DNA of 64,000 nucleotides. Source: Candidatus Krumholzibacteriota bacterium. Its GTDB lineage: Bacteria > Krumholzibacteriota > Krumholzibacteriia > Krumholzibacteriales > Krumholzibacteriaceae. A program made the position numbers and the translations under genes. Position 1 is the first letter of the stretch. The number at the start of each line of letters is the position of its first letter. Of this stretch, positions 9,534-17,688 are shown piece by piece. Below the pieces are notes generated by a model, which saw nothing but the letters and a program-made list of their open reading frames with translations, was not told where the DNA came from and searched no databases. The stretch lies in assembly GCA_016931295.1 (NCBI GenBank), contig JAFGEZ010000046.1, positions 1 through 64,000 on the forward strand. The letters are read 5' to 3'.

Positions 9534-11534
9534 ATGAACCGAAAGGCCATACGCATCCTCGTCCTGTCCGACTCGGCCCTGTCGAGCCTCGGCGGCGTCT
9601 TCGAAAACGCGCTGGATCTGTTCAAAACGCGCTGCGCGTACGATGTGCCCGTCACCTTCGACAACCCCTCCGTGGCGGGCATGACGGCGGCCGACGCGGC
9701 GGCCCATTACGGCGATCTCGCCGAAACGAGTCGATACGACGCGGTGATCGTCTGTCTCGCCAACTGCGACGCCTGCGGCTTCGGGCATCGCGGGCGGCGT
9801 GGGTTCCTCGGCGGTGGCGGGCCGCTCGCCCGGCTGCGCGACGCGCTCTACCGGAAACGCACGCCGCTGGCGCGCCGGAACCGTCCGTACGCATTCGCCG
9901 CGTACCCGCTTTGCGCCCGTCCCCCCGAACGGTGCGTCTCCCCCGACGACTACGCACGCTTCATCGCGGAGATCGTGCGCCGGGCCGCCGGGACGGGCAC
10001 GGAGGCGATCCTCGTCGAGCCCGCCTCGAAACGGGATTTCCCGCCCTGCAACAACACCGGCAACGTCCTCTTCTACAAGGTGATGAACGTCCAGGACGAC
10101 CAGCCGCTCCTGGCCGGCGAATCGGCATCCGCCCTGACCGGGGCCATCCGTCTCCAGGGAGCGGGCCGGCTCGACGAGGCCGAGGCCGCCTATAGCCGCG
10201 TGATCGACGGGGCGTCCGGCTCCGAGCAGTCGGTCATCGCCCAAAACAATATCGCCTCGATTTTCTTCGAGCGGGGCGATCCCGCCGCGGCGCGCGATGC
10301 GCTCGACGCCATCCCCGCCCGCGGCATCCCCCTCCCGCCCATGATCGAATTCAACCGGGCCGTCGCCTGCCGCGCCCTCGGCGAGACGGACCGGGCAAAC
10401 GCCCTCTTCGCGGCGGCGCGCGAGGCGGACACGGGGACCTACCGCGTCACGGAGCGCTACCGCGAGGCGCTCGCCCGCATCGAACCGGGAGAGCGGGCGG
10501 CCGTGCACCGTATCGGCATGGCGCGGCTCCTCTCCGACGACGACTTCGTCGACTACTGCCACCCCACGGCGGCGGCGCACGGGAAGCTCTTCGAGGCCCT
10601 GCGCGAGGCGGTCGAGCGCAGCCTGCGCCTTCGCCCCGGCACGGAGCGGCCGACGATCCGCTACCTGCCCCTCAATCCCGACCGGTACGCGGGCCACACC
10701 GCGCCGTTCTGGGAGCATGTCGGCATCGTGACGACCGCGGACGCCGCCGACGCCGCCGGCCTTTCGGCCGAGGCGGAGAGGACGCCGTACGGAGAGATCC
10801 TCGAACGCTCCTCGCCGACAGGACACGATCGCGAGGCGGGACATCTGCGCATCCTCCGCCACCCCCTCTTCGGCGATCCGGCCGTTTTGCGCCTCTCGCC
10901 GCCCGGCGCTCCCGCCGACGGGGGACGGCTGCCGGAACTCTACGCCCTGCGCCACATGATCCCCCTCTACCGGCGTCTTCCGAACGACACGCGCCTCGCC
11001 GGCCTTCTCGGCGCAACACGCCTGCTTTTGCCCGCGCACGAACGGCTCGACGCCTGGTGGCCGACCCTGGGCGACCGGGCGCCGGTCCCGCCGGCGGGGA
11101 CGCTGGCCGCGATCTTCGACGGACTCGACACCGGGCGCGTTCTCGAACGGACCGCGCTCCGGCTGCGACGCACGACGGCGCTGGAGCCGGTCGCCTTCGA
11201 CCGGTACCGGACGATCACCTACTGGTTCTTCCGGGAATCCCTGCTCTTCGGCTCGGCCTCGCACTGGTCGATCTACACGGACCGCTGCTCCCTCCGCGAG
11301 ATCGTCGACGCCTGCCTCTTCGTCCTCGCGCACGAGCGCGACGACACCGATGCGAGCCGCGGATTCGCGCGGATCCTGCGCGGCGTGGAGGCGCTCCTCG
11401 ACATCCAGCGGCGCTTTCTCGAGAGCGCGGCGCACCGGCTCTACGCCGTCCCGGCGGACTGGCTCGATCGCTACCGGTCGGCCGTTGGCGAGCTGGCCGC
11501 CTCGTTCGATCCCGCCGGCCCCGGTCCAACCTGA
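9534..11534 (+). CDS. SGNH-like hydrolase with internal TPR region
   Basis: The 666-residue protein begins IRILVLSDSALSSLGG, which resembles the first block of SGNH hydrolases with SDS in place of GDS. A segment at about residues 200-310 has TPR-type helices (GRLDEAEAAYSRVIDG, AQNNIASIFFERGD). DDFVDYCHPTAAAHG near residue 340 fits the Asp-x-x-His-Pro block V. The remaining 300 residues have no domain I recognise. The start chosen is the last ATG before the conserved region. It lacks a good Shine-Dalgarno, and an ATG at 9459 is the alternative. The last 64 nt overlap the convergent SGNH gene. Beside glycan genes, a role in acylating or deacylating a carbohydrate or lipid is an inference only. 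Confidence 0.6.
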   Translation: MNRKAIRILVLSDSALSSLGGVFENALDLFKTRCAYDVPVTFDNPSVAGMTAADAAAHYGDLAETSRYDAVIVCLANCDACGFGHRGRRGFLGGGGPLARLRDALYRKRTPLARRNRPYAFAAYPLCARPPERCVSPDDYARFIAEIVRRAAGTGTEAILVEPASKRDFPPCNNTGNVLFYKVMNVQDDQPLLAGESASALTGAIRLQGAGRLDEAEAAYSRVIDGASGSEQSVIAQNNIASIFFERGDPAAARDALDAIPARGIPLPPMIEFNRAVACRALGETDRANALFAAAREADTGTYRVTERYREALARIEPGERAAVHRIGMARLLSDDDFVDYCHPTAAAHGKLFEALREAVERSLRLRPGTERPTIRYLPLNPDRYAGHTAPFWEHVGIVTTADAADAAGLSAEAERTPYGEILERSSPTGHDREAGHLRILRHPLFGDPAVLRLSPPGAPADGGRLPELYALRHMIPLYRRLPNDTRLAGLLGATRLLLPAHERLDAWWPTLGDRAPVPPAGTLAAIFDGLDTGRVLERTALRLRRTTALEPVAFDRYRTITYWFFRESLLFGSASHWSIYTDRCSLREIVDACLFVLAHERDDTDASRGFARILRGVEALLDIQRRFLESAAHRLYAVPADWLDRYRSAVGELAASFDPAGPGPT

Positions 11535-12721
11535 ACCCCTCTCCCGTCGAGAAGGTTTCCCAGGGCCCCGGCGAGCGCGGCGGCGATCAGGCCGTTGGCC
11601 CGCGGCGAGTAGTGCCTGCCGGCGAAGAGATCCTCCGCCCCCGGTTCCCGCGCCCGCCCGAATGCGTCGAGCGCGTCGAGACAGGCGTACCCCCGGGCCG
11701 CGAGGTGGCCGGCGACGGCCCCGCAGGGCCTCGTCCCGCTCCTCCTGAAGCGCTCGATCTCCCGCTTCAGCGGCAGAAGGAGAAAGAGGGGGACGGCGCC
11801 ACGCGCCCTGACCGCCTCGCCTGCGGCGTCGAGGATCCGCAGGGTCGTCTCCAGGGCCGCCGAACCCGTCCTGATGCGTCCCCGGCGGTCGACGACCGCG
11901 CGCCGCTTCCGGTACTCGGCGAGCAGCATCTTCGGGAGGCGCACGGAGGCGAGGACATCGAGACGGCCGCCCGCGTACGACGCCCGGTGGTAGGCGTCAA
12001 CCTGGCCGATGCGCCGGAGCTCCGCGACGGGATCGTCGAGCAGGCGCCGGTAGCCCTCGAGGTGGCCGATCGGGTTGGGCAGCTTCTCGAGCCGTCCGCC
12101 GGAGAGGGCGAACCCGGGCTTCGACATCATGATGCCGTGGTCGTAGGAGAAGAACGGCCTGAAGACGTTGAGGGGCTTGAATACGTTCGTCGAGACGAGG
12201 GCGAAGACGACGGCGTCCTGCCTCGGCACGGCCGCGAGGGTGTCGAGGTAGCGCAGCCAGGCCTGCCCCGGCCCGTAGCCGTCGACGCCGAAGTTCATCA
12301 CCTCGAACCGGCCGTCGAGTTCCTCGAGTTGCCGCTGCCAGGTGTCCTCGAGGGCGCAGCCCTCGCCGAAGGTCAGGCAGTCCCCGAAGGTGGTGACGCG
12401 GATGCGGCCGGGTGCGACCGCGGGGTCGTACGCCCGCCGCCCCCTCGCCCCCGCAGCGTTCGTGCCGTGCGCATCGTCGTCGATATCCGGCCGGATCGTC
12501 CAGCCGAGCGTTTCGCTGTACTGCATGACTTTCCCCCGGCCCTCCTCGGCGAGAAGGCGCGAGACGAAGGCCAGGCACCTCGCGCTCGGACGCGGCGCCC
12601 GGCGGGGGAGGTAATAGATCCCCGTGCGCCGGTGGAGATGCCGCAGGGCCGCCGCGCAGGCGATCTCGAGGAGAACCCAGGCGACGACGACCGTCACGGC
12701 GGCGGCGGGGAGATCATGCAC
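11471..12721 (-). CDS. Membrane-anchored SGNH hydrolase with a GDC active-site motif
   Basis: The 416-residue protein has an N-terminal transmembrane anchor (residues 7-27). SGNH blocks are visible: TFGDCLTFGEG (block I), MNFGVDGYGPGQ (block II, Gly), ALVSTNVF (block III, Asn) and EDLFAGRHYSPRANG (block V, Asp and His). In block I the usual nucleophile Ser is Cys115, encoded by TGC. The family includes acetyl-esterases and acetyltransferases (AlgX/AlgJ-like) that act on exopolysaccharide in the periplasm. The start codon overlaps the radical SAM gene by 8 nt, so the two are translationally coupled. A role in modifying the glycan made by the upstream genes is likely but unproven. Confidence 0.72.
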   Translation of the reverse strand: MHDLPAAAVTVVVAWVLLEIACAAALRHLHRRTGIYYLPRRAPRPSARCLAFVSRLLAEEGRGKVMQYSETLGWTIRPDIDDDAHGTNAAGARGRRAYDPAVAPGRIRVTTFGDCLTFGEGCALEDTWQRQLEELDGRFEVMNFGVDGYGPGQAWLRYLDTLAAVPRQDAVVFALVSTNVFKPLNVFRPFFSYDHGIMMSKPGFALSGGRLEKLPNPIGHLEGYRRLLDDPVAELRRIGQVDAYHRASYAGGRLDVLASVRLPKMLLAEYRKRRAVVDRRGRIRTGSAALETTLRILDAAGEAVRARGAVPLFLLLPLKREIERFRRSGTRPCGAVAGHLAARGYACLDALDAFGRAREPGAEDLFAGRHYSPRANGLIAAALAGALGNLLDGRGVQVGPGPAGSNEAASSPTADR

Positions 12722-13826
12722 GGCGGGTTCCTTTCCTCCCCGATAGCAGGAGCCGGATCCGCCCGCCGACCAGCTCCGGCCAGAAGCGCGGCTGGATGAG
12801 GAGGCTGACCGAGAGGAAGCACTCGTGCGTGCACGAACAGCGCGTCTCCCGGATCCACGCGCGGAGCCCCTCGGCCCGCGGCGACCGCCAGACGGCCGGA
12901 AGATCGAAATCGTGATCGCGGAGGTTGCCGAACGACTCGTCGAGCGACTCGCAGGCCATGACGGTGCCCTCGTGATGGATCACGCCGGCGAGCGCGCCGG
13001 CGGCGCAGCACCCGGCCGGCGGCCTGCCCTCGAGCAACCGCATGATCGCCCCGCGCCGGGTCGCGTTCTTCGCGCTCAGCCACCCGGCCGACCGGTGCCC
13101 CCGGTGGCCGCGATAGCCGCCCTCGCGGATCCACCCGTCGACGATCTCGTGGGCCCGCCGGTAGCGCGCGGGATCGACCGCCGAGGCGGACGAGTCGCGG
13201 GGCCGGTCCCTGACGACGTTGATCATCCATTCCCCCCCGGGGTTCGCCTCCTTCACCACGGCGGCGATCTCCTCGATCTCGTCCTGGTTGAAGGCAGTCA
13301 TCGTCGTGATGACGCCGAGGTCGAAATGATCGTGCCTTTCCCCGATCCGGCGGAGCTCGCGGATCGTCCGGAGGGCGTTGTCGAAGCCGCCCGGGGCGTT
13401 CCGGGTGCGATCGTGCGTCTCGCGGGTGCCGTCGAGGGAGACGTCCACGCGGAGGGGGATCGGACCGGTCGCGCGGAGCAGCCGCCCGGTCACCGAGACG
13501 ACCCGGTCCGTATCGAACCCGGAGGTCGGTATCTCATACCGGGCGAGGCGGGTCTTCCGGGCGAACACCGACGCGATCTCGACGATGTCCTCGCGCAGGA
13601 AGGCCTCGCCGCCGGTCAGACTGAGAAAGCGTATCCGCCCGATCGAGGCGGCGAGCCTGGAGAGCTCGTCGAGATCCAGGGATGCGCCCCGCAGGTGCAC
13701 CTTCTTCCACTCCGCGGTGTACCAGCAGTGCCGGCAGCGGTTCCAGCACCGGTCGCTGACGAAGAGGATGAGGTAGGGCGGCGTCCGGAAGAGCCGCGAC
13801 ATCGTCCATGCGAGCAGGCCGCTCAC
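12714..13826 (-). CDS. Radical SAM enzyme with SPASM-like C-terminal cysteines
   Basis: The 370-residue protein carries CWNRCRHC (Cys27, Cys31, Cys34), the radical SAM 4Fe-4S site. It is followed by SLTGGEAFLRED, the SAM-binding GGE motif, and VDVSLDGTRETHD. The C-terminal third has clustered cysteines (AGCCAAG, MACESLD, RCSCTHECF) like the auxiliary-cluster SPASM/twitch domain. Enzymes of this type modify peptides or carbohydrates, and many radical SAM-SPASM proteins occur in polysaccharide loci. It overlaps the polysaccharide deacetylase gene by 4 nt (ATGA) and the SGNH gene by 8 nt. The substrate is not known, and a peptide precursor gene is not visible nearby. Confidence 0.8.
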   Translation of the reverse strand: MSGLLAWTMSRLFRTPPYLILFVSDRCWNRCRHCWYTAEWKKVHLRGASLDLDELSRLAASIGRIRFLSLTGGEAFLREDIVEIASVFARKTRLARYEIPTSGFDTDRVVSVTGRLLRATGPIPLRVDVSLDGTRETHDRTRNAPGGFDNALRTIRELRRIGERHDHFDLGVITTMTAFNQDEIEEIAAVVKEANPGGEWMINVVRDRPRDSSASAVDPARYRRAHEIVDGWIREGGYRGHRGHRSAGWLSAKNATRRGAIMRLLEGRPPAGCCAAGALAGVIHHEGTVMACESLDESFGNLRDHDFDLPAVWRSPRAEGLRAWIRETRCSCTHECFLSVSLLIQPRFWPELVGGRIRLLLSGRKGTRRA

Positions 13827-14749
13827 GTGCGATCACGCCCCCCGGCCGGCCGCGATCCGAGGAATTGCCGGGCGGTCATCGGCCGGACGTCCCCGAACGA
13901 GCGCATGTAGTCGAAGAGGGAGAGCGTCGCCTCGTAGCGCCGGCGGCGGCTGCGCATGTAGAGCCGGTGCAGCCGCCTGCGCGCCACCGGCCCGTCGCCG
14001 CGGGCATGGCCGTCGCGCGCGGCGCCGCCGTCGACACCCGTGTACGCGGCGAACTCGTAGGAGTGGAAGAGGTAGACGATCGGCGAGCCGGTGCGCCTCG
14101 CCTCGGCGAGGAGCGCGCGGAAGAAGAGCTTCATCGCACCCGGGCCGACCATGAACAGCACGCCGGAGAGGAAGGGCGCGCCGAAGCCGCTCAAAGGCAC
14201 GACGAGGATCGGGCGCGTTCCCCTCCTGTAGGGAGAATCGGCGCTCGGCCGGTAGGGCCGCCGCGGCGCGACGAGCCGGGCGGGATCGTCCCCGGCCCGG
14301 CCGACGAGATCGATCCGCTGCGGGCAGACCGAGAAGTCGGCGAGAAACCCGTGTTCCTCGAGCGCCCGCTGGGCGGCGGACGAGGTGGTCATCCCCGGAC
14401 CGCGGAAGCTCGTGGGCCGCTCGCCGGCGATCGCCCCGATCCGCCCGGCGGCCTCGCCGATCGACGAGCGCGCCCGCTCGAACGGCAGCGCGCGGTAGTC
14501 TTCCCACCGCCCGTGGTCGAGGCCGTGGCAGGCGATGTCGTGCCCGTCGCCCGCGAGGCGGCGAACCGGCCCGGCGAACCGCTCGGCCGCGTCGGCGGTG
14601 GCGAACACCGTCAGGGGAATCCCCATCGGGGCGAGATCGCCGGCGAGTCGTCCGAGCACACGGCTCTGCGCCTCGGCGTCGTGGTCCGGCGCGAACTCCA
14701 GGTCCATCGTGACGAGCAGGGGAACCGTATCGGGTCGTTTGTCACTCAT
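13823..14749 (-). CDS. Polysaccharide deacetylase family protein
   Basis: A 308-residue NodB-type fold. The catalytic Asp block reads LVTMDLEF near the N-terminus, the metal-binding block reads ACHGLDHGRW (His-x-x-x-His), and SFRGPG is the third conserved block (Arg and Pro). There is no signal peptide, so it probably acts in the cytoplasm or on a lipid-linked intermediate. The ATG at 14749 overlaps the glycosyltransferase gene by 8 nt; a GTG at 14761 is the alternative start. It likely removes N-acetyl groups from a hexosamine of the glycan built by this cluster, by family analogy. Confidence 0.82.
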   Translation of the reverse strand: MSDKRPDTVPLLVTMDLEFAPDHDAEAQSRVLGRLAGDLAPMGIPLTVFATADAAERFAGPVRRLAGDGHDIACHGLDHGRWEDYRALPFERARSSIGEAAGRIGAIAGERPTSFRGPGMTTSSAAQRALEEHGFLADFSVCPQRIDLVGRAGDDPARLVAPRRPYRPSADSPYRRGTRPILVVPLSGFGAPFLSGVLFMVGPGAMKLFFRALLAEARRTGSPIVYLFHSYEFAAYTGVDGGAARDGHARGDGPVARRRLHRLYMRSRRRRYEATLSLFDYMRSFGDVRPMTARQFLGSRPAGGRDRT

Positions 14750-15665
14750 CGCGCGCCGCACCCCGCCGCTCCGCGACCCGCGCCGGCCGGCGCCGAAGTA
14801 TCCGGGCGAGCTGCGCCGGCGCCTCGACGAGATTGCGCCGCCACATCCGCCGCGGCTCGAGCAGGAACCGGTAGAGCCACTCGAGCCGGACGCGTCGCAG
14901 AACGAGCGGCGCCCGCGGCTTCGCGCCCGACACGAAATCGAAGAGCCCGCCGACGTTCCACGCGAGGGAGACGCCCAGGCGGTCGCGCTGGCGGAGGACG
15001 AATGCTTCCTGCCTGACGAACCCCCTGCCCACGAGGAGCAGGCGCGCGTCGCTTCGACGGATCCGCGCGGCGATCGCCGCTTCCTCTCCGCGACCGAAGT
15101 AGCCGTCCAGGCATCCCGCGATCGCGATCCCGTCGTAGCGCTCCTTCATTCGAGCCGCCGCGCGTTCCGCCACTCCCGGTTCCCCGCCGAGAAGGAACAC
15201 GCCGATGCCGCGGGACGCGGCCCGCTCCATCACGAAGGGGAAGAGGTCCGTGCCGTTCAGGTCGGGAAGCCACCCGAGCCCGGAGACGAGGCCGCCCACC
15301 TTGAGCCCGATCCCGTCCAGGATCATCACGCCGTCGCGCGCCAGCCACTCCCGCAGGGCGGGGCGCCGTTCGAGCCGGTACATGTTGCTGATGTTGATGT
15401 GCGTGACGATCGTCGGCGCCGGGCCCGAGGCGCCCGCCTCGGCGACGATCCAGTCGGCCGCATCCTCGAACCGCCCCGTCAGGAGCGGCAGGCCGCCGCA
15501 GCGGACCTCGCGGAGCCCCGCCGGGCGGATCGCCGCCGGCACTGGCCCGGCGAGTGCCCCGCCGGCATGCGCGACCTCCGGCGCCGGGGCGGCGGCGCTC
15601 CGATCGACGGCGGCATCGACCGCCGCCGATTCCATCGTCACCGTGTCCTTCGCCGTCACCGTCAT
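14742..15665 (-). CDS. WecG/TagA/CpsF family glycosyltransferase
   Basis: A 307-residue GT26 protein. The first 60 or so residues are an Ala-rich, low-complexity leader. The core shows the family hallmarks: THINISNMYRL, DGIGLKVGG, LNGTDLFPF, GVFLLGGEPGVAERAA, GCLDGYFG and LLLVGRGFVRQEAF. Members transfer N-acetylmannosamine(-uronic acid) or glucose to a lipid-linked sugar (enterobacterial common antigen, teichoic acid linkage unit, exopolysaccharide). The ATG overlaps the SDR gene stop by 4 nt. Its presence marks the locus as building a lipid-linked or surface glycan. Confidence 0.88.
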   Translation of the reverse strand: MTVTAKDTVTMESAAVDAAVDRSAAAPAPEVAHAGGALAGPVPAAIRPAGLREVRCGGLPLLTGRFEDAADWIVAEAGASGPAPTIVTHINISNMYRLERRPALREWLARDGVMILDGIGLKVGGLVSGLGWLPDLNGTDLFPFVMERAASRGIGVFLLGGEPGVAERAAARMKERYDGIAIAGCLDGYFGRGEEAAIAARIRRSDARLLLVGRGFVRQEAFVLRQRDRLGVSLAWNVGGLFDFVSGAKPRAPLVLRRVRLEWLYRFLLEPRRMWRRNLVEAPAQLARILRRRPARVAERRGAARDE

Positions 15666-16450
15666 GGCGTCTCCCTCACACGCCGCGATATCCTGGCCAC
15701 GAGCCTTCGCGGCATGAATCGCAGCGCCCCGACGATCAGGCGGTTCGCCAGGCCGTGCACGGCGACCGCCCTGCCGGCCGTCATGCTCCGGTACCCGAAG
15801 AGGGCCACCTCGCGCGGCCCCGGAATCCCCTTCAGCTCGGCGGCGCGCGACTCGGCCGTTCCCGCCGCCCCGGCGAATCCGGTGGCCGTCGCCCCCGGAC
15901 AGAGGGCCGTCACGGTGACGCCGGTGCCCGCGAGCTCGGCGGCGAGCGACTCGGAGAGGGAAAGGACGTAGGCCTTGGTCGCGAAATAGACCGCCATGAA
16001 GGGACCGGGCCTGAATGAGGCCGTCGAGGCGAGGTTGAGGATCCGCCCCCGTCCGCGCGCCACCATGCCGGGCAGGAGCAGTCTCGTGAGCTCGGTGAGC
16101 GCGACGACGTTGCACCGGATCATGCGCAGCGCCGCGTCCCGGTCCGATTCGTGGAAGGGACCGTACCGGCCGAATCCGGCGTTGTTGACGAGGACATCGA
16201 CCCCGATCCCCTCGCCGGCGAGTTTCCCGTGGATCGCGTCGGCGGCGCCCGGCTCCGACAGGTCGGCGGGAATGACCATGACGCGCACGCCGGATTCGCC
16301 CTCGATCTCATCCCGCAACCGGTCGAGCGCCCTGCCGTCCCGGGCGACGAGGACGAGATCGTGCCCGTGTTCGGCGAGCACGCGGGCCATCTCGCGGCCG
16401 ATGCCCCGCGACGCCCCGGTGACCAGCGCCGTCCCTGCTCCGCTTTTCAC
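15662..16450 (-). CDS. Short-chain dehydrogenase/reductase
   Basis: A 262-residue classical SDR. The GTG start at 16450 is chosen because it gives a 4-nt GTGA overlap with the upstream GT2 gene. It has TGASRGIGREMA (cofactor-binding Gly motif), VLVNNAGFGRYG, and the catalytic Ser...Tyr-x-x-x-Lys in LASTASF...YFATKAYV. Position 37 region VARDG suggests NADP(H) preference. Within the glycan operon it may modify a sugar nucleotide, but the sequence resembles broad-range SDRs (DltE/YbbO-like), so lipid or polyol substrates are equally possible. Confidence 0.85.
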   Translation of the reverse strand: MKSGAGTALVTGASRGIGREMARVLAEHGHDLVLVARDGRALDRLRDEIEGESGVRVMVIPADLSEPGAADAIHGKLAGEGIGVDVLVNNAGFGRYGPFHESDRDAALRMIRCNVVALTELTRLLLPGMVARGRGRILNLASTASFRPGPFMAVYFATKAYVLSLSESLAAELAGTGVTVTALCPGATATGFAGAAGTAESRAAELKGIPGPREVALFGYRSMTAGRAVAVHGLANRLIVGALRFMPRRLVARISRRVRETP

Positions 16451-17550
16451 GACGATCCGCCTTCCGTTTCCTTCCGGCTCCGCCCGGGCGGGCCATCGTC
16501 CCCGGCGCGGCCAGACCGCCGGGTCAACCGCGTGAACCGCGCCCGCGCCGGCCGCCCCAGCACCCAGGAATCCCACGCGCCCCGGAGAAACCCGATCCCG
16601 TACCCCAGCTGCATGAACGCGAAGGCCGCGGGAATGACGGGCAGGAACCGCCAGCCCCCGCGTCGGACGCAGAGACAAATCGCCGAAAGGGCGAGAAACA
16701 GGAGATAGGCCGCGCCGAGGGCCCCGGCGAGCCCGAGCGACCGCCGGGAAGCGAGGCCGCCGACCGCCAGCGCCGCCAACGCGGCAACAAAGAGACCCGG
16801 CGCGAGATGCCGCCACGACCGGACGGCGCGGAACGTCCGGATCTCCCGGGCCTTCCAGTAGCCGTACTGCTCGTACTGCCCGCCGAGCGAGAGCAGATCG
16901 CCCCGCGGCGTGTACCACGACCGGATGCGGGGCGTCTGCCGGATCAGGCCGCCGGCGGCGGCGATGCGCCGGTTGTGCTCACCGTCCTGGTTGCGGACGA
17001 GCTCCTCGTCGAAGAGACCGACGCGATCGAACAGCGATCTGCGCCAGCAGCCGTAGATCACCGAGTCGGACGGGCCCTCGTAATCGGGATCGTGGATGCG
17101 CGATCCCCCCACGGCGATCGGCGAGAGGCAGGCCGCGGCGATGGCGCCGCCGACATATCCGCGCCCGTCGGCGAGCTGCGGCCCGCCGACGTTGTCCGCC
17201 CCCGTCCGCTCGAGCTCCCCGATACAGGCCTCGATGTAGTCGGGAGCGTAGCGCGTGTGCGCGTCCATCCGGAGCACGTATGCGCCACCGGATGCGCGGA
17301 TCGCCCTGTTCAGCCCGCTGGACACGTGCAGTCCGGGATTGTCCACGAGTGCCACGCGACGATCCCTCGCGGCGAAGCCCTCGACGATCCCTCTCGTTCC
17401 GTCGTCGCTCATCCCGTCGGCGACGAGGATCTCGTCCTCCTCCCCCGTCACGGCGAGAAGGAATTCGAGCAGTTCGCCGATCGTCGACGCCTCGTTTCTG
17501 CAGGGGATGACCACCGAGACGGCAAGTCGATCGCCACCGTCGTCGCTCAC
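16447..17550 (-). CDS. Family 2 glycosyltransferase with C-terminal membrane helices
   Basis: A 367-residue protein. The N-terminal GT-A domain shows VSVVIPCRNEASTI, LVADGMSDDGT and the DxD-equivalent LRMDAHTRY, then RNQDGEHNRRI. C-terminal hydrophobic stretches (LFVAALAALAVGG, GALGAAYLLFLALSAICLCV, FLPVIPAAFAFMQLGYG) anchor it in the inner membrane, like succinoglycan ExoA-type enzymes. It is the first gene of the minus-strand glycan operon, followed by SDR, WecG-like GT, deacetylase, radical SAM and SGNH genes, nearly all with overlapping ends. It likely adds a sugar to a lipid-linked chain; donor and acceptor are unknown. Confidence 0.87.
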   Translation of the reverse strand: MSDDGGDRLAVSVVIPCRNEASTIGELLEFLLAVTGEEDEILVADGMSDDGTRGIVEGFAARDRRVALVDNPGLHVSSGLNRAIRASGGAYVLRMDAHTRYAPDYIEACIGELERTGADNVGGPQLADGRGYVGGAIAAACLSPIAVGGSRIHDPDYEGPSDSVIYGCWRRSLFDRVGLFDEELVRNQDGEHNRRIAAAGGLIRQTPRIRSWYTPRGDLLSLGGQYEQYGYWKAREIRTFRAVRSWRHLAPGLFVAALAALAVGGLASRRSLGLAGALGAAYLLFLALSAICLCVRRGGWRFLPVIPAAFAFMQLGYGIGFLRGAWDSWVLGRPARARFTRLTRRSGRAGDDGPPGRSRKETEGGSS

Positions 17551-17650
17551 GGGAACGGGCCTCCACGGGATGGATGTAACCGTGTTCTTCCTGGCGGGGT
17601 CGACCGAAGCCTACCCGATCGCGGCCGGCCTGTCAAGGCGGGGTCCGTCG

Positions 17651-17679
17651 TTGCCCGGCCGCGCGGGCGGTGGTACAAT
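17651..17679 (+). promoter_or_regulatory. Promoter of the GT4 glycosyltransferase gene
   Basis: TTGCCC (17651-17656), a 17-nt spacer ending in TGG, then TACAAT (17674-17679). The ATG follows only 9 nt after the -10 box, so the transcript would be leaderless or nearly so. It is divergent from the GT2-led operon. Confidence 0.65.
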
Positions 17680-17688
17680 CGACGGGAG

